Assembly (NCBI RefSeq): GCF_000153325.1
Contig: NZ_CH724141.1
Location: 234,447 to 298,446 of the forward strand
Length of the DNA stretch: 64,000 nt
DNA from: Photobacterium sp. SKA34
GTDB taxonomy: Bacteria; Pseudomonadota; Gammaproteobacteria; Enterobacterales; Vibrionaceae
Reading direction: 5' to 3'
Numbering within the stretch: the stretch's first letter is position 1; each line of letters begins with the position of its first letter. Under the pieces are notes generated by a model that worked only from the letters and a program-made list of their open reading frames with translations, ran no database searches and was not told the origin of the DNA. Positions 10,007 to 19,205 of the stretch are shown piece after piece. The translations under genes were made by a program, and so were the position numbers.

Positions 10007-11326
10007 CTATTTATAAATATAACGATTAACTACATTTTCTAATGTTTCTTGTTGACCAGAAATTGGTTTAGGTTGGAAATTATTTGTAATGGCTTTATCT
10101 GTTAATGCAGCTAATGATAAATTACCAGATAAAATTTCCTGACCCAATGGTTGGCTCCAGCCTTTATAGCGCTCAGCAACATGTTGAGAAAGTTTATCAT
10201 CCTTAAGCAGGTCAGCTGCATTTAGTAATGATTTAGCCATTACATCCATTGCACCAATATGACCCGTGAACAAGTCTTTGTTATCAATAGATTGGCGACG
10301 TACATGCGCATCAAAATTAAGTCCACCAGTTGTAAAGCCACCAGCCTTTAGAATTTCATACATAACTAATGTATTTTCTTCAACACTTACTGGGAATTGA
10401 TCAGTATCCCAGCCTAGTTGTGGGTCACCTCTGTTTGCATCAACAGAGCCAAAGAGACCTAGTGAAATGGCTGTTGCGATTTCATGATGGAAACTATGAC
10501 CAGCTAAAGTTGCATGGTTCGCTTCAATGTTTACTTTAACTTCATTTTCCAAACCAAACTGCTTTAAAAATCCATACACAGTCGCAACATCATAATCATA
10601 CTGATGTTTAGTTGGCTCTTGTGGTTTAGGTTCAATTAGAATTGCCCCTTTAAAGCCAATTTTATGCTTATGCTCTACAACCATTTGAAGCATACGCCCC
10701 AACTGTTGGCGCTCTTGGCGTAAATCAGTATTTAATAGTGTTTCATAACCTTCTCGACCACCCCATAAAACGTAGTTCTCTCCACCAAGTCGTTTAGTCG
10801 CTTCCATTGCGTGAGAAATTTGACTCGCTGCATACGCAAATACTTCTGGATTAGGGTTTGTCGCAGCACCACTCATATAACGAGGGTTTGAAAAAGCATT
10901 CGCTGTACCCCAAAGTAATTTCAAACCGGTTTCTTCTTGCTTCTGCTCAAGAATATCAACCATTTCAGAGAAATTATTACGGTACTCAAAAAGAGAGTTT
11001 CCTTCAGGCGCAACATCAGTATCATGAAAACAATAGTAAGGTACGCCAAGTTTAGAGAAAAATTCAAAAGCTGCATTTGCTTTTGCTTTTGCCATCTCTA
11101 ATGGATTTGATGGTTGCTGCCAGCGGCGATCAAATGTTGGTGATCCAAAAACATCAGCACCAGGCCAACAAAAATTATGCCAATAACAAGCCGCAAATCG
11201 TAAATGCTCTTTCATCGTTTTACCAAGTACCACTTGATCTGGCTGGTAGAAACGAAAGGCTAATGGGTTGTCACTCTCTGGTCCTTCAAACTCAATTTTT
11301 GTAATACCTTGGAAATATTCAGTCAT
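10007..11326 (-). CDS. xylA: Xylose isomerase XylA
   Basis: Cytoplasmic, metal-dependent enzyme interconverting D-xylose and D-xylulose; 439 residues, against 440 in E. coli. The TIM-barrel signatures are in order: [11 protein letters not shown] with the catalytic His101 and Asp104 in the E. coli positions, [51 protein letters not shown] and the metal-binding FDAHVRRQS. The start at 11326 is preceded by a weak site. The gene reads away from xylB/xylE, unlike the enteric xylAB operon. It looks intact, but without XylB its product D-xylulose has no local kinase. Confidence 0.96.
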   Translation of the reverse strand: MTEYFQGITKIEFEGPESDNPLAFRFYQPDQVVLGKTMKEHLRFAACYWHNFCWPGADVFGSPTFDRRWQQPSNPLEMAKAKANAAFEFFSKLGVPYYCFHDTDVAPEGNSLFEYRNNFSEMVDILEQKQEETGLKLLWGTANAFSNPRYMSGAATNPNPEVFAYAASQISHAMEATKRLGGENYVLWGGREGYETLLNTDLRQERQQLGRMLQMVVEHKHKIGFKGAILIEPKPQEPTKHQYDYDVATVYGFLKQFGLENEVKVNIEANHATLAGHSFHHEIATAISLGLFGSVDANRGDPQLGWDTDQFPVSVEENTLVMYEILKAGGFTTGGLNFDAHVRRQSIDNKDLFTGHIGAMDVMAKSLLNAADLLKDDKLSQHVAERYKGWSQPLGQEILSGNLSLAALTDKAITNNFQPKPISGQQETLENVVNRYIYK

Positions 11327-11387
11327 TGTTTTACGTCCTGATTTGTTTTTGAAAGTGAGACTATCTTGACTGATTTACCCTTATTCA

Positions 11388-11408
11388 CTCAATTATGTTA
11401 TTTCACAC
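11388..11408 (-). promoter_or_regulatory. Putative XylR (possibly CRP) operator upstream of xylA
   Basis: Read on the minus strand the segment is TGTGAAATAACATAATTGAG, some 60 bases before the xylA start. From memory it is very similar to the XylR-bound region before E. coli xylA, and the leading TGTGA half-site could also bind CRP. With xylR cut by IS66 this site may now lack its activator. The similarity was recalled, not searched. Confidence 0.45.
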
Positions 11409-11507
11409 CATTATTCATGAATTTTGTATCTGTGTTCTTGCTCTCATATTTACTAATTATACAACTTGCTTAATTAAATAAATTTAAATACATCGTAAAA
11501 AAATCTA

Positions 11508-12413
11508 TTATTTGTTATTTATTAATGATTTATCCAAAATTTCAATAAAGCATTTCACTTTTGCAGAGAGGTGCTTACGGGTAGGATATAACGCGTACAC
11601 GTCCAGTTGAGGGGGTATATAATCATCAAATAATAACACTAACTCACCTGATTGTAGTTGTGTCTCAATATAAAATTCAGGTATACGGATAATACCCAAT
11701 CCATTATTAACCAGTGCTAGTGACATTTCCGTATTATTGCTCGATACGCGTTGATGTACGTCGACAAGTGTTTTGTTACCTACTCTATCTCGGTATCCCC
11801 ACACATTAAATTTTTTCAAATTAGAGTAACAAAAGCAGCTATGATCGGATAATTCTGAAGGGTGTTGAAGGTAGCCATAATCTTTTAAATACTGTTTTGA
11901 TGCCACTGTGCAAATTCTGCTGCTATAAATACGCTTACAAATTAAACTCGAATCATCTAATTTAGCGGTAGCACGGATAACTAAATCATAACCATCGGCA
12001 ATCACATCAATAGACTTATCACTCATATCTAGATCGAGCGTGGCTTCAGGGTATCGAGATAAATATGTTGTGAAAACATCAGCTAAATAATATTTGCCAA
12101 ACCATACAGGGCAACTAACTTTTAGCGTTCCTTTGGGCTCAATAGTACTTTTTGTTATTTCCGCAACAGATTGTTCTGCATCATTAATAAGTTGAACACA
12201 CTCTTGATAATAAGTCTTCCCTTCTGGAGTTAAAGCAATACTCCTTGTAGTACGATTAAGTAGTCGAACCCCTAAACGACTTTCAAGCTTGGCGATTTCT
12301 TTACTTACATAAGAACTAGAGTGTCCTGTGACTTCTGCTGCTGCACCAAAACCACCACATTTCACTACTTGAACAAAAACAGTGATACCATCAAATAATT
12401 TATTATTAGCCAT
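11508..12413 (-). CDS. LysR-family transcriptional regulator
   Basis: LysR-type regulator, 301 residues: N-terminal winged HTH (LFDGITVFVQVVKCGGFGAA, SSYVSKEIAKLESRLGVRLLNRTTRS, residues about 5-63) and a C-terminal effector domain from about residue 90. It resembles the large group of proteobacterial LysR proteins that control a neighbouring oxidoreductase. It is divergent from an FMN reductase gene 118 bases away, the classic layout for a LysR regulator and its target. The effector is unknown. It is not part of the xyl set. Confidence 0.88.
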   Translation of the reverse strand: MANNKLFDGITVFVQVVKCGGFGAAAEVTGHSSSYVSKEIAKLESRLGVRLLNRTTRSIALTPEGKTYYQECVQLINDAEQSVAEITKSTIEPKGTLKVSCPVWFGKYYLADVFTTYLSRYPEATLDLDMSDKSIDVIADGYDLVIRATAKLDDSSLICKRIYSSRICTVASKQYLKDYGYLQHPSELSDHSCFCYSNLKKFNVWGYRDRVGNKTLVDVHQRVSSNNTEMSLALVNNGLGIIRIPEFYIETQLQSGELVLLFDDYIPPQLDVYALYPTRKHLSAKVKCFIEILDKSLINNK

Positions 12414-12531
12414 ATGGAATTTATCTAAACACTTTTAGCCTATTAATTACATCTAAACTCTAATATACACTCAGCACAAAGGTTAACAACGGCATGTTGT
12501 TAAAAATACTTTTGGATTTGAGGGTTTAAAA

Positions 12532-13059
12532 ATGAAACTACTTGCTTTTTCGGCATCTAACAGCCAACACTCTATAAACCGTGCATTAGTGACTTATGCA
12601 GCATCACAATCTAATAGCGATGACGTAGAAGTTTTAGATCTTAATGATTTTGAAATGGCTATTTATAGTATCGATCGTGAAAATAATTCAGGTATTCCAG
12701 AACAAGCAAAACTATTATTCGACAAAATTGGTCAAGCAGACGCTATCTTAATTTCATTTGCAGAATATAACGGGTCATTTACATCGGCTTATAAGAATAT
12801 TTTCGATTGGACCTCACGTATAGATCAGAAAGTATTCCAAAATAAACCTGTACTCATGCTAGCGACTTCTCCGGGCCCTGGTGGTGCTGCAAACGTATTA
12901 GATAGTGCTGTTACCTCTGCACCTTATTTTGCTGCCGAGGTTGTAGGATCATTATCTATACCTAGCTTCTATCAGAACTTTGATCTAGAAAAAAACAAAT
13001 TCATGAATGATGATTTAAATGAGCGATTATTAGCACTAGTTAATAAATTAGAATGTTAA
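12532..13059 (+). CDS. NADPH-dependent FMN reductase family protein
   Basis: Flavodoxin-fold NAD(P)H-dependent FMN/quinone reductase, 175 residues, cytoplasmic. The phosphate-binding N-terminus is LLAFSASNSQHSINRALV. The flavin-contacting segment FAEYNGSFTSAYKNIFDWTS and the following ATSPGPGGAANVL are typical of the FMN_red/YieF-like family. Roles in the family include quinone, chromate or azo reduction; the substrate here is unknown. The divergent LysR gene is the probable regulator. No obvious terminator follows. Confidence 0.85.
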   Translation: MKLLAFSASNSQHSINRALVTYAASQSNSDDVEVLDLNDFEMAIYSIDRENNSGIPEQAKLLFDKIGQADAILISFAEYNGSFTSAYKNIFDWTSRIDQKVFQNKPVLMLATSPGPGGAANVLDSAVTSAPYFAAEVVGSLSIPSFYQNFDLEKNKFMNDDLNERLLALVNKLEC

Positions 13060-13588
13060 CAGCTTACAAAAATCACGATTAATCGCTCTTATCAACTACA
13101 TAATCAAATTATAAGGTTGCTGTATCTAATCGCTAAATATAGTAATCTTATTTTCGCATCTAATTTTTAGTTACCATCACACTTGAAGTTTTAATCATAA
13201 GGACGGCCCCTTTTTCAGCAGTCACTTCAGCATACACCGTACAGACCTCAATACTGGTGATAATCCCCTTTAGCTGATTTTTGCACTTAGTATGATTTTT
13301 CATCCACGGTTAATTAAATACTCACAAAGCTGAAAGCCCTTCATATAAATCCTTTTGTAGTGTAGAAAAACGATTAAAGAATACGGCAGATTTTGAGTAA
13401 ATTATAATGCCACCCAAAATGCATAATAAAAACAGGTATTTATTCCTAGTGAAAATGTCGTAATTCGCTATTTTCTTCATAAAAACAAGCATTAACGGCA
13501 ATATTAGTCACATTTAAACGTTTAAAACGTGAAATTCGTATAATTTTGTATCATGCTTAAAGAGTAATAGCGTTAAAGGAGTACGCTT
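13060..13588. other. Intergenic region with a decayed gene fragment
   Basis: About 530 bases between the FMN reductase and the unrecognised gene at 13589. The only coding-like content is the 47-codon minus-strand remnant at 13160-13303. The AT-rich stretch 13490-13575 is the likely promoter region of the downstream gene, which has AAAGGAG before its ATG. Confidence 0.5.
13160..13303 (-). pseudogene. Remnant resembling the beta domain of an MscS-type channel
   Basis: A 47-residue frame, MKNHTKC...SSVMVTKN, whose middle (LKGIITSIEVCTVYAEVTAE, then GAVLMIKTSSVMV) resembles the soluble beta domain of small-conductance mechanosensitive channels (G-x-I-x-x-I-x-x-x-x-T pattern followed by a rule for pore-lining residues). 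Just upstream in frame there is a stop, and no membrane helices precede it, so it reads as the decayed 3' end of a lost gene. The family assignment is from pattern memory and is tentative. Confidence 0.35.
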
Positions 13589-14347
13589 ATGAGCACAAGG
13601 TTATGTGAAACTGCCAGCCTAGAACTCGAAGTTCAAAGTGCTGTACAGCAAATCCTAACCACTATGGCATTGAATCAGTCATCTAACAGCCATAGTGCAA
13701 AGAAAAGTGCGTGTATCTTTCAAAATAAGATCACTTACACGCTCTATCTACTTCTACAATCATTTCAAGGGGAATCTCTCAATACCATTAGCAAGCAATG
13801 CTATTATGGGTCTAATGTCAGCTTTCAGGATTTAGATCAAATAAGTCAGAAACTAACTGAGGTTGTTCGTCAATCACAACACGACTTTGCTATTAGAGCG
13901 GCCAATAGGCGTGGAACACTTACCCATATCACTCAGAAAGAAACAACTGAATTGGTTGAAAATACATTTAATACTGAATGTGAAATGGTCATATCTGCTT
14001 TATCTATTCAACAAATCACATCACTCATTAACGCATTTACAACGCAAGAAGATATCGCCAAAAGTCTCGATCTTGTATTTAGTCGAGTAATCGTTAACCA
14101 AGATATTGATGAAGGTTTTCAACTATCAAAGCAAGCGACATATAAACTTGTTGAACAAGTTTCTCATTCGATTACTGGTGAACTATGCCAACTTATTTTG
14201 ACGCAGCATATCAGCCAACAACATCAAGAGGATTTTGAACAATACTTACACACAGTAAAAACGCTTGCTGAGCATTTTGTCAGTCAATCTTATTTACTCA
14301 ATACCCCTTTTCTAATAGATAAAACTGATTTCGACAATTTGGAATAA
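13589..14347 (+). CDS. Hypothetical protein, unrecognised
   Basis: A 252-residue protein without signal peptide or membrane segment that I do not recognise. It is rich in Gln, Ser, Thr and Leu and probably mostly helical: several amphipathic stretches (ALSIQQITSLINAF, LYLLLQSFQG, FEQYLHTVKTLAEHFVSQS) could form a helical bundle. The start has a good AAAGGAG site seven bases upstream. It stands alone, with its own upstream region and a strong terminator after it. Base composition is closer to the core genome than the AT-rich block that follows. Confidence 0.65.
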   Translation: MSTRLCETASLELEVQSAVQQILTTMALNQSSNSHSAKKSACIFQNKITYTLYLLLQSFQGESLNTISKQCYYGSNVSFQDLDQISQKLTEVVRQSQHDFAIRAANRRGTLTHITQKETTELVENTFNTECEMVISALSIQQITSLINAFTTQEDIAKSLDLVFSRVIVNQDIDEGFQLSKQATYKLVEQVSHSITGELCQLILTQHISQQHQEDFEQYLHTVKTLAEHFVSQSYLLNTPFLIDKTDFDNLE

Positions 14348-14353
14348 CTATAA

Positions 14354-14386
14354 GTAGCAGGAATTAAGTTCCTGCTACTCGTTTTG
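14354..14386 (+). terminator. Rho-independent terminator
   Basis: GTAGCAGGAA (14354-14363) and TTCCTGCTAC (14369-14378) form a perfect 10-bp stem with a 5-base loop, followed by TCGTTTTG. It ends the gene at 13589-14347 and faces the convergent MFS gene. Confidence 0.8.
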
Positions 14387-14417
14387 TGAAATAATAACCA
14401 TACTAAATTTCTAGGTA

Positions 14418-15613
14418 TCACCCTAACTTTTCAAAATCATCTAACTCTTTAAAGCATATTTGTTTTTTATTGAATGATACAAATCCAACAAAACCTATTA
14501 CAACACACATGATACAAACAGATAACCAACCATGATTAACATATAAAAAAGATGAAATTTTAGAACCAAAAATCCCACCTAATATAAATGAAGTCATATA
14601 ACAACTTGCTGCCTGAGATTCATTCCCATTACAATTTTTATATATATTAGATTGATTATTAACGTGTATAAGCTGAATCATAGCATCAATTACGATTGAG
14701 CCAATAGCAAGAACAATTATATTATTTTGACTTTCATACAATATAACAAATGTTATAACTAATATAAGAAAAAGGGGTTTACCATTATATCTTATTTTTT
14801 TAATATACTATTTGAAAAAATAGAAACGGAAACTCCAGCTACGCCAGTTAAAGAGAACAAACCAATATAAATTTGATTTAATGAGAAGTTATCTGATAGA
14901 TATATTGATATATTATTCCAAAAAGAAGAAAATACAGCCATTACCATAAATCCATATATACTATAAATTCTTACATTCTTATCTTTAAACAAAAAAGAAA
15001 AACTATTTACAACAATATTAATATATTTAAATCCTTCTTTACTGTTTCGTTTACACTCTTGTGGAAGTATTTTTTGAATTGCAAATAATGAAACGATCAT
15101 CATTATAGATGAGAATAAATAAATACTTCTCCAGTTCCAAATTGAGGTAAATAAACTCGATAAAAAACGCGATGATAGAGCACCTAGCAATACACCTGAC
15201 ATTATTTTACCAATATACTTTATTCCAAAATCCACATGAGTACTAATATATGCGATAGTGATTGGAATAATACAAACACCAATACCGAGAAAAAATGAAC
15301 AAATATAAATCTCATAAATATTAGTAGAAAAAAACAAGAACAGACAGGAAAGGGATAATATTAAAAATAATATACTAATTATATATTTCCTATCAAAAAA
15401 ATCACCTAAAGGGGTTATAAATATGAGTGATAATACATTACCAGTTAAAGATATAGTATAAATCATAGATATCATATAATATGATATATGTAAATCATTC
15501 ATAACGATAGGTACAATCGATTGAATATAATATATATTAGCAACGGTAAAGCCACATATTACAGATAATAAAAATGAGACCCATTTTTCTTTTGACACCA
15601 AAATATACCTCAT
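14418..15613 (-). pseudogene. MFS transporter split by a -1 frameshift at a T7/A7 homopolymer
   Basis: A 12-TM major facilitator of the AraJ/YnfM-like group, about 400 residues if whole. The N-terminal two thirds (GFTVANIYYIQSIVPIVMND, TPLGDFFDRKYI, FLGIGVCIIPITIAYIS) end at a TAA just after an A7 run (14795-14801 on the plus strand). Adding one A continues the frame as KKIRYNGKPLFLILVITF into the 3' part (14418-14741), which holds the last TM helices. The ATG at 15611-15613 is preferred; an upstream ATG at 15643 adds ten residues. The single-base loss could be a true mutation, phase variation or a sequencing error. The gene is unusually AT-rich. Confidence 0.7.
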
Positions 15614-16032
15614 TATTTTTAAATAAATGGCGAAATAAAACAAAAAAATATTAAATTTTGAATTTACAAAACTAATAAAATTTTATTTTATAAATATATT
15701 AATATCAAACAACTTTTAGTTATCACACTATGACTAAAAGTAATCTTACTAAAACAGTCGGTAATATCACCAAAACATAACTCACATTTATCAATATAAA
15801 AAAACAATATCAACACAAGCTTACAACAACTTGAAACCATAATTTAACCACCAAGCATTAAAAATCAATAAATTATTGTTTAAATTCACAAAAATATGAA
15901 CGCATGTAGCTAGTTAGTAAATAGGAATAGTGTATGTTAAATTACTGTGAGAATCCCTCTGAGGTATATAATTTTAATTGTTTTTCAATTAGTATATATT
16001 TTTAAGAAATATCGTAAGATTAAAGAACAAGA
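15614..16032. other. Very AT-rich divergent promoter region
   Basis: Some 400 bases between the divergent MFS gene and the first regulator pair, dominated by A and T, with many possible -10 elements and no coding frame. A small CCTCTGAGG palindrome lies near 15957. Such composition is typical of H-NS-silenced, horizontally acquired DNA; binding is inference. Confidence 0.5.
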
Positions 16033-16695
16033 ATGATTTATAATATTGGTAGAGCATCTTTCTACCCTAAATTAAACTTAATTAAAATAGATAACAAAGA
16101 AATCACACTCGACTTCAATGAAAGCATAATTATCAATCACTTAATTGAAAATGCTAATAAATTTACAACAATAAATAAGATAAAACGTACTTGTCTTCCT
16201 GGTAATTGTAATACCGTTTACACTGTAAAAAAAACAATAAATAATATAAAAAAGCTAATTAATAGTTATAATAATAACACTGTTTTAATTTCTTTTTTTG
16301 GAATCGTTTATTTAAAGTCATCTGGTTCTGATTCAGGTGATGGAAGATTAGCAAAAAATTGTTGCTTGATTTTATCACTAATTTTTATGTTTTTTTCTCT
16401 TAGTTTTATTTATTATGCTCCAAAACGTGAGTATGTAGATAAGAGTATAGATATATATAAAATTAAATCTAATCATCATGTCATTAATATTTTTAATAAT
16501 GTTCACAACAAAATTAACATGTCTTTTATAGAGCATCTCAAATCAATTAACGAAGATTTAAAGGTTTTTTATTTTGAAAGCTCTCAAGGTATTACATTTT
16601 CAATTATTAACAAAAACAAAAGTAAGAGTTATGTTATTAATAAGTCAGATGAAAAATTACTCTGCAAAGAATTAGATAGAGTATTGAAATCATGA
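16033..16695 (+). CDS. ToxR/VtrA-like membrane-anchored winged-helix regulator (copy 1)
   Basis: A 220-residue single-pass membrane protein. Residues 1-95 form a winged-helix DNA-binding domain of the OmpR/ToxR type (LDFNESIIINHLIENANKF, then VKKTINNIKKLI and a final beta-strand pair ISFFGIVYLK). Residues about 110-128 are a TM helix (CLILSLIFMFFSLSFIYYA), and about 90 residues form a periplasmic domain. This is the architecture of ToxR, TcpP, VtrA and GrvA. The stop overlaps the next gene as ATGA, as in known co-component pairs. About 60% of the HTH matches copy 2 by eye. The signal sensed is unknown; bile or lipid sensing is known for VtrA/VtrC. The ribosome-binding site is weak. Confidence 0.75.
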   Translation: MIYNIGRASFYPKLNLIKIDNKEITLDFNESIIINHLIENANKFTTINKIKRTCLPGNCNTVYTVKKTINNIKKLINSYNNNTVLISFFGIVYLKSSGSDSGDGRLAKNCCLILSLIFMFFSLSFIYYAPKREYVDKSIDIYKIKSNHHVINIFNNVHNKINMSFIEHLKSINEDLKVFYFESSQGITFSIINKNKSKSYVINKSDEKLLCKELDRVLKS

Positions 16696-17165
16696 AACGC
16701 TATTTTACACTCATGACAAGTTCATTTTTTTTATTAATAATTTCAATTGGTTATTATATAAACCTTAAAGATTTAACAAGTATGAATGGCTTCTGGCACT
16801 CGTATAAAATTCAGAAAAGTGAGAATACAAAACCAAACATAACCGAAAGAAATTTAAAAATAGAGAACTATTTATTTAAAAGTACAATAACAAATAAAGG
16901 AGGTAATGATAATCACATCATGGTTTATGAGTACAGTGGGAAGTTAAATTCTGCTGTTGATAATCATTACTATTTTTCGCCAAATCGATTTTCAATACAT
17001 TTTTCATCAAGCAATTGGTATAGTAATGACCTGTCAGAGCTATATCGACGAATGCATAAAATTAATGATCCCCAAGTGGGAAGAGTAATCTATTATGACG
17101 ATAATGCTAGTGTCATCGAACTGAAAAAGCAGCAATCTATTATCATTTATACTAGGCTTACTTGA
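16692..17165 (+). CDS. ToxS/VtrC/FidL-like periplasmic partner (copy 1)
   Basis: A 157-residue protein with an N-terminal signal anchor (residues about 4-22, YFTLMTSSFFLLIISIGYY) and a periplasmic domain rich in predicted beta strands. ITERNLKIENYLFKSTITNK, GGNDNHIMVYEYSG and a C-terminal VIYYDDNASVIELKKQQSII are the conserved blocks shared with copy 2. It starts inside the stop of the regulator (ATGA), which implies translational coupling and a 1:1 complex. Size, topology and gene order fit the small partner of co-component systems, but sequence similarity to ToxS or VtrC is too low to assign by eye. Confidence 0.7.
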   Translation: MKRYFTLMTSSFFLLIISIGYYINLKDLTSMNGFWHSYKIQKSENTKPNITERNLKIENYLFKSTITNKGGNDNHIMVYEYSGKLNSAVDNHYYFSPNRFSIHFSSSNWYSNDLSELYRRMHKINDPQVGRVIYYDDNASVIELKKQQSIIIYTRLT

Positions 17166-17660
17166 TGAAAAATTATTGAATAATCATTTAAATGATGAAT
17201 AGTAAGAGATAACTAACCTTTCTCATGTTTACTATAAAATCAGAGATTTTTTAGCGATAGCTCAAGATGTATAACTATATAATTTTACTTATTACATACC
17301 AAACATTCCTAACTTATAAATGAATATTAGCTATTAAATACTAATCATTTCACAAATGCCTCCTAAAAAAGCAATGAATTTCAGATTAAAACATTAACTT
17401 TTAATCTGTTAGTACATACAAGGAGTACTCTTGACTAACAGTCAGTCTTTTAAGGCCAATAATAGGTTTTATATTTACTTTCCTCTAAGTTATATAATAA
17501 ATTTAAAGGTAAACATTCAAACCATTGATAATAATTAAAATTCTGCTAACAATTAAAAATGATTGTTTTTAATTGTGTCAGAATATTGAAAAGAATTGTG
17601 CCTATGATATGATTTATTGCTCATTTTAACTAATACCATTCGGCAAAATACAAAGATGTA
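17166..17660. other. AT-rich intergenic region between the two regulator pairs
   Basis: About 495 bases with no coding frame. TAACTTTTAATCTGTTAGT and nearby repeats of AAAATTGTTTTTAATTG give loose inverted symmetry near 17396-17590 that could be regulator sites. No terminator with a clear T-run was found after the first pair. The composition is like the surrounding block. Confidence 0.45.
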
Positions 17661-18335
17661 ATGAAATACACTATTGGCAAAGCAACGTTTTATCCTAAAT
17701 TAAATCTTATTCGAATAGATAACCGTGAAGTAACTCTTGATTTTAATGAAGTTAAAATTCTTCAATATCTACTAAAAAATAAAAACAAATTTATTAATGT
17801 TAATAAAATTAAAGGGAGATGTTACCTAGATAAAATGCACATTGAAGATGTCGTTAAAAAAAATATTAAAAAAATACAGAAGTTAATTAATAGTAACAAA
17901 AATGACGCCACAATTTTGCTATCTTTTAGTAATATTGTATATTTCAAGTATAGAGAGAACGACAGGTGTGATTATGGAATTTTTAAGAAACTTTTCGTTA
18001 CTTTATCTGTTTTTTTAATTATCACTTCTGTTTATATATTATCTCATACTCCTAAGCGTGAATATATCGATAAAAATTTAGATATTTATAGCATCAATAA
18101 TAATGGTCACACAATTAAGATAATTAATAATATTCATAATCATATTACTAGTAATATTTTAGCCCATTTAAAGAAAATAAATAGTCAAGATATCACTCTG
18201 TTTTATTTTGAAAATGAAAATGATGTTACTTTTTCTGTACTAAAAGATGAAAACGTTAGTATAAAGAGCCATGTTGTTAACAAATTATCATCAAAGCTTT
18301 TACTTTCAGAGTTGGATAGAGTGTTAAAATTGTGA
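17661..18335 (+). CDS. ToxR/VtrA-like membrane-anchored winged-helix regulator (copy 2)
   Basis: Paralogue of the gene at 16033, 224 residues, with the same order: winged helix at residues 1-97 (IGKATFYPKLNLIRIDNREV, LDFNEVKILQYLLKNKNKF), one TM helix at about 113-131 (LFVTLSVFLIITSVYILS) and a periplasmic domain (RREYIDKNLDIY-like block, KINSQDITLFYFENENDVTF). The stop overlaps the next start as GTGA. The periplasmic halves diverge more than the HTH, as expected if the two copies sense different ligands or choose different partners. The target genes cannot be told from the window. Confidence 0.75.
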   Translation: MKYTIGKATFYPKLNLIRIDNREVTLDFNEVKILQYLLKNKNKFINVNKIKGRCYLDKMHIEDVVKKNIKKIQKLINSNKNDATILLSFSNIVYFKYRENDRCDYGIFKKLFVTLSVFLIITSVYILSHTPKREYIDKNLDIYSINNNGHTIKIINNIHNHITSNILAHLKKINSQDITLFYFENENDVTFSVLKDENVSIKSHVVNKLSSKLLLSELDRVLKL

Positions 18336-18805
18336 ATAAATACTACTTATTATTGATAACTTCATTTTTTATTTTTGCTTTCTCTGTAGGGCATTATATT
18401 AATTATAAATACTCCACTCTTATCGATGGCTTTTGGTCTGCCTACGAAATAAAAAAAAGCTTGGATAATAGCCCAGTTATTACTGAGAGAAATTTAAAAA
18501 TTGATGGCTACTCATTCAAAAGTACAATCGTGAATAAGGGAGGAAATGACCACCATGTTATTGTGTATGAATATAGCGGAATGTTGAATCCTATAAATGA
18601 AACAAGTTACGACTTCATTTCAGACAATTTTACTTTGCAATTTCCCAAAAACACATGGAATAGGGATTTATTATCAGAGACCTACCATCGAAAAGAGCAA
18701 GCTCACGAACATGGGACTGGTAAAGTGCTCTATTACCATAATAAAACATGTGTTGTTGTTCACGAAAAACAACAGAAGATCGTTATTTACAATAGGCTTA
18801 CCTAA
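18332..18805 (+). CDS. ToxS/VtrC/FidL-like periplasmic partner (copy 2), GTG start
   Basis: Paralogue of the gene at 16692 and of the same 157-residue length. N-terminal signal anchor (YYLLLITSFFIFAFSVGHYI), then GFWSAYEIKKS, VITERNLKIDGYSFKSTIVN, KGGNDHHVIVYEYSG, and a C-terminal GKVLYYHNKTCVVVHEKQQ. The start is GTG at 18332, overlapping the regulator stop (GTGA); no ATG alternative fits the homology. The same GGND and YEYSG blocks in both copies mark the likely structural core. It is probably held in the inner membrane, facing the periplasm next to its regulator. Confidence 0.7.
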   Translation: MNKYYLLLITSFFIFAFSVGHYINYKYSTLIDGFWSAYEIKKSLDNSPVITERNLKIDGYSFKSTIVNKGGNDHHVIVYEYSGMLNPINETSYDFISDNFTLQFPKNTWNRDLLSETYHRKEQAHEHGTGKVLYYHNKTCVVVHEKQQKIVIYNRLT

Positions 18806-19205
18806 ACAAATTTTCTCCAATCGCTGACTGTAAGAGCTTATAGTTACTCATAAACTTTCAATTTTATGAAATTTGTACTAAAAATAAGATTACTTTATTT
18901 GAAAGTCATCTCAGAACCATGAAAAAAATAGCTTTAAATCATAACCTTACATAAAAATAATGTAATTTTTATGAGATAAGAAAATTCATGTGAGTATTTT
19001 CAACTTGTATTACAAAAAAAATCCTAGCAGTATTCACGGTCTCTCTTTGAGATTGGAAATATGTAATGACTGTAAAGTTAAAGAAATTTGATAAAAATGG
19101 AATTTTCATTTACCTGCATAATCATTACAATATTTTAATAAAATGTATTTTGAATCAACCGCAAGACAATTAAAACGCTACACTAAAACAGTTTGGGGAA
19201 AAACA
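18806..19205. other. Intergenic region before ktrA
   Basis: About 400 bases at the right edge of the AT-rich block. I see no coding frame apart from an in-frame N-terminal extension of ktrA (from 19143) that lacks homology. The ktrAB promoter should lie in 19030-19190. No attachment site or direct repeat bounding the block was found. Confidence 0.45.

Noticed and set aside
11508..13059. LysR/FMN-reductase pair as part of xylose metabolism
   Set aside because: The genes are adjacent to xylA but divergent from each other with no link to sugar metabolism in their families.
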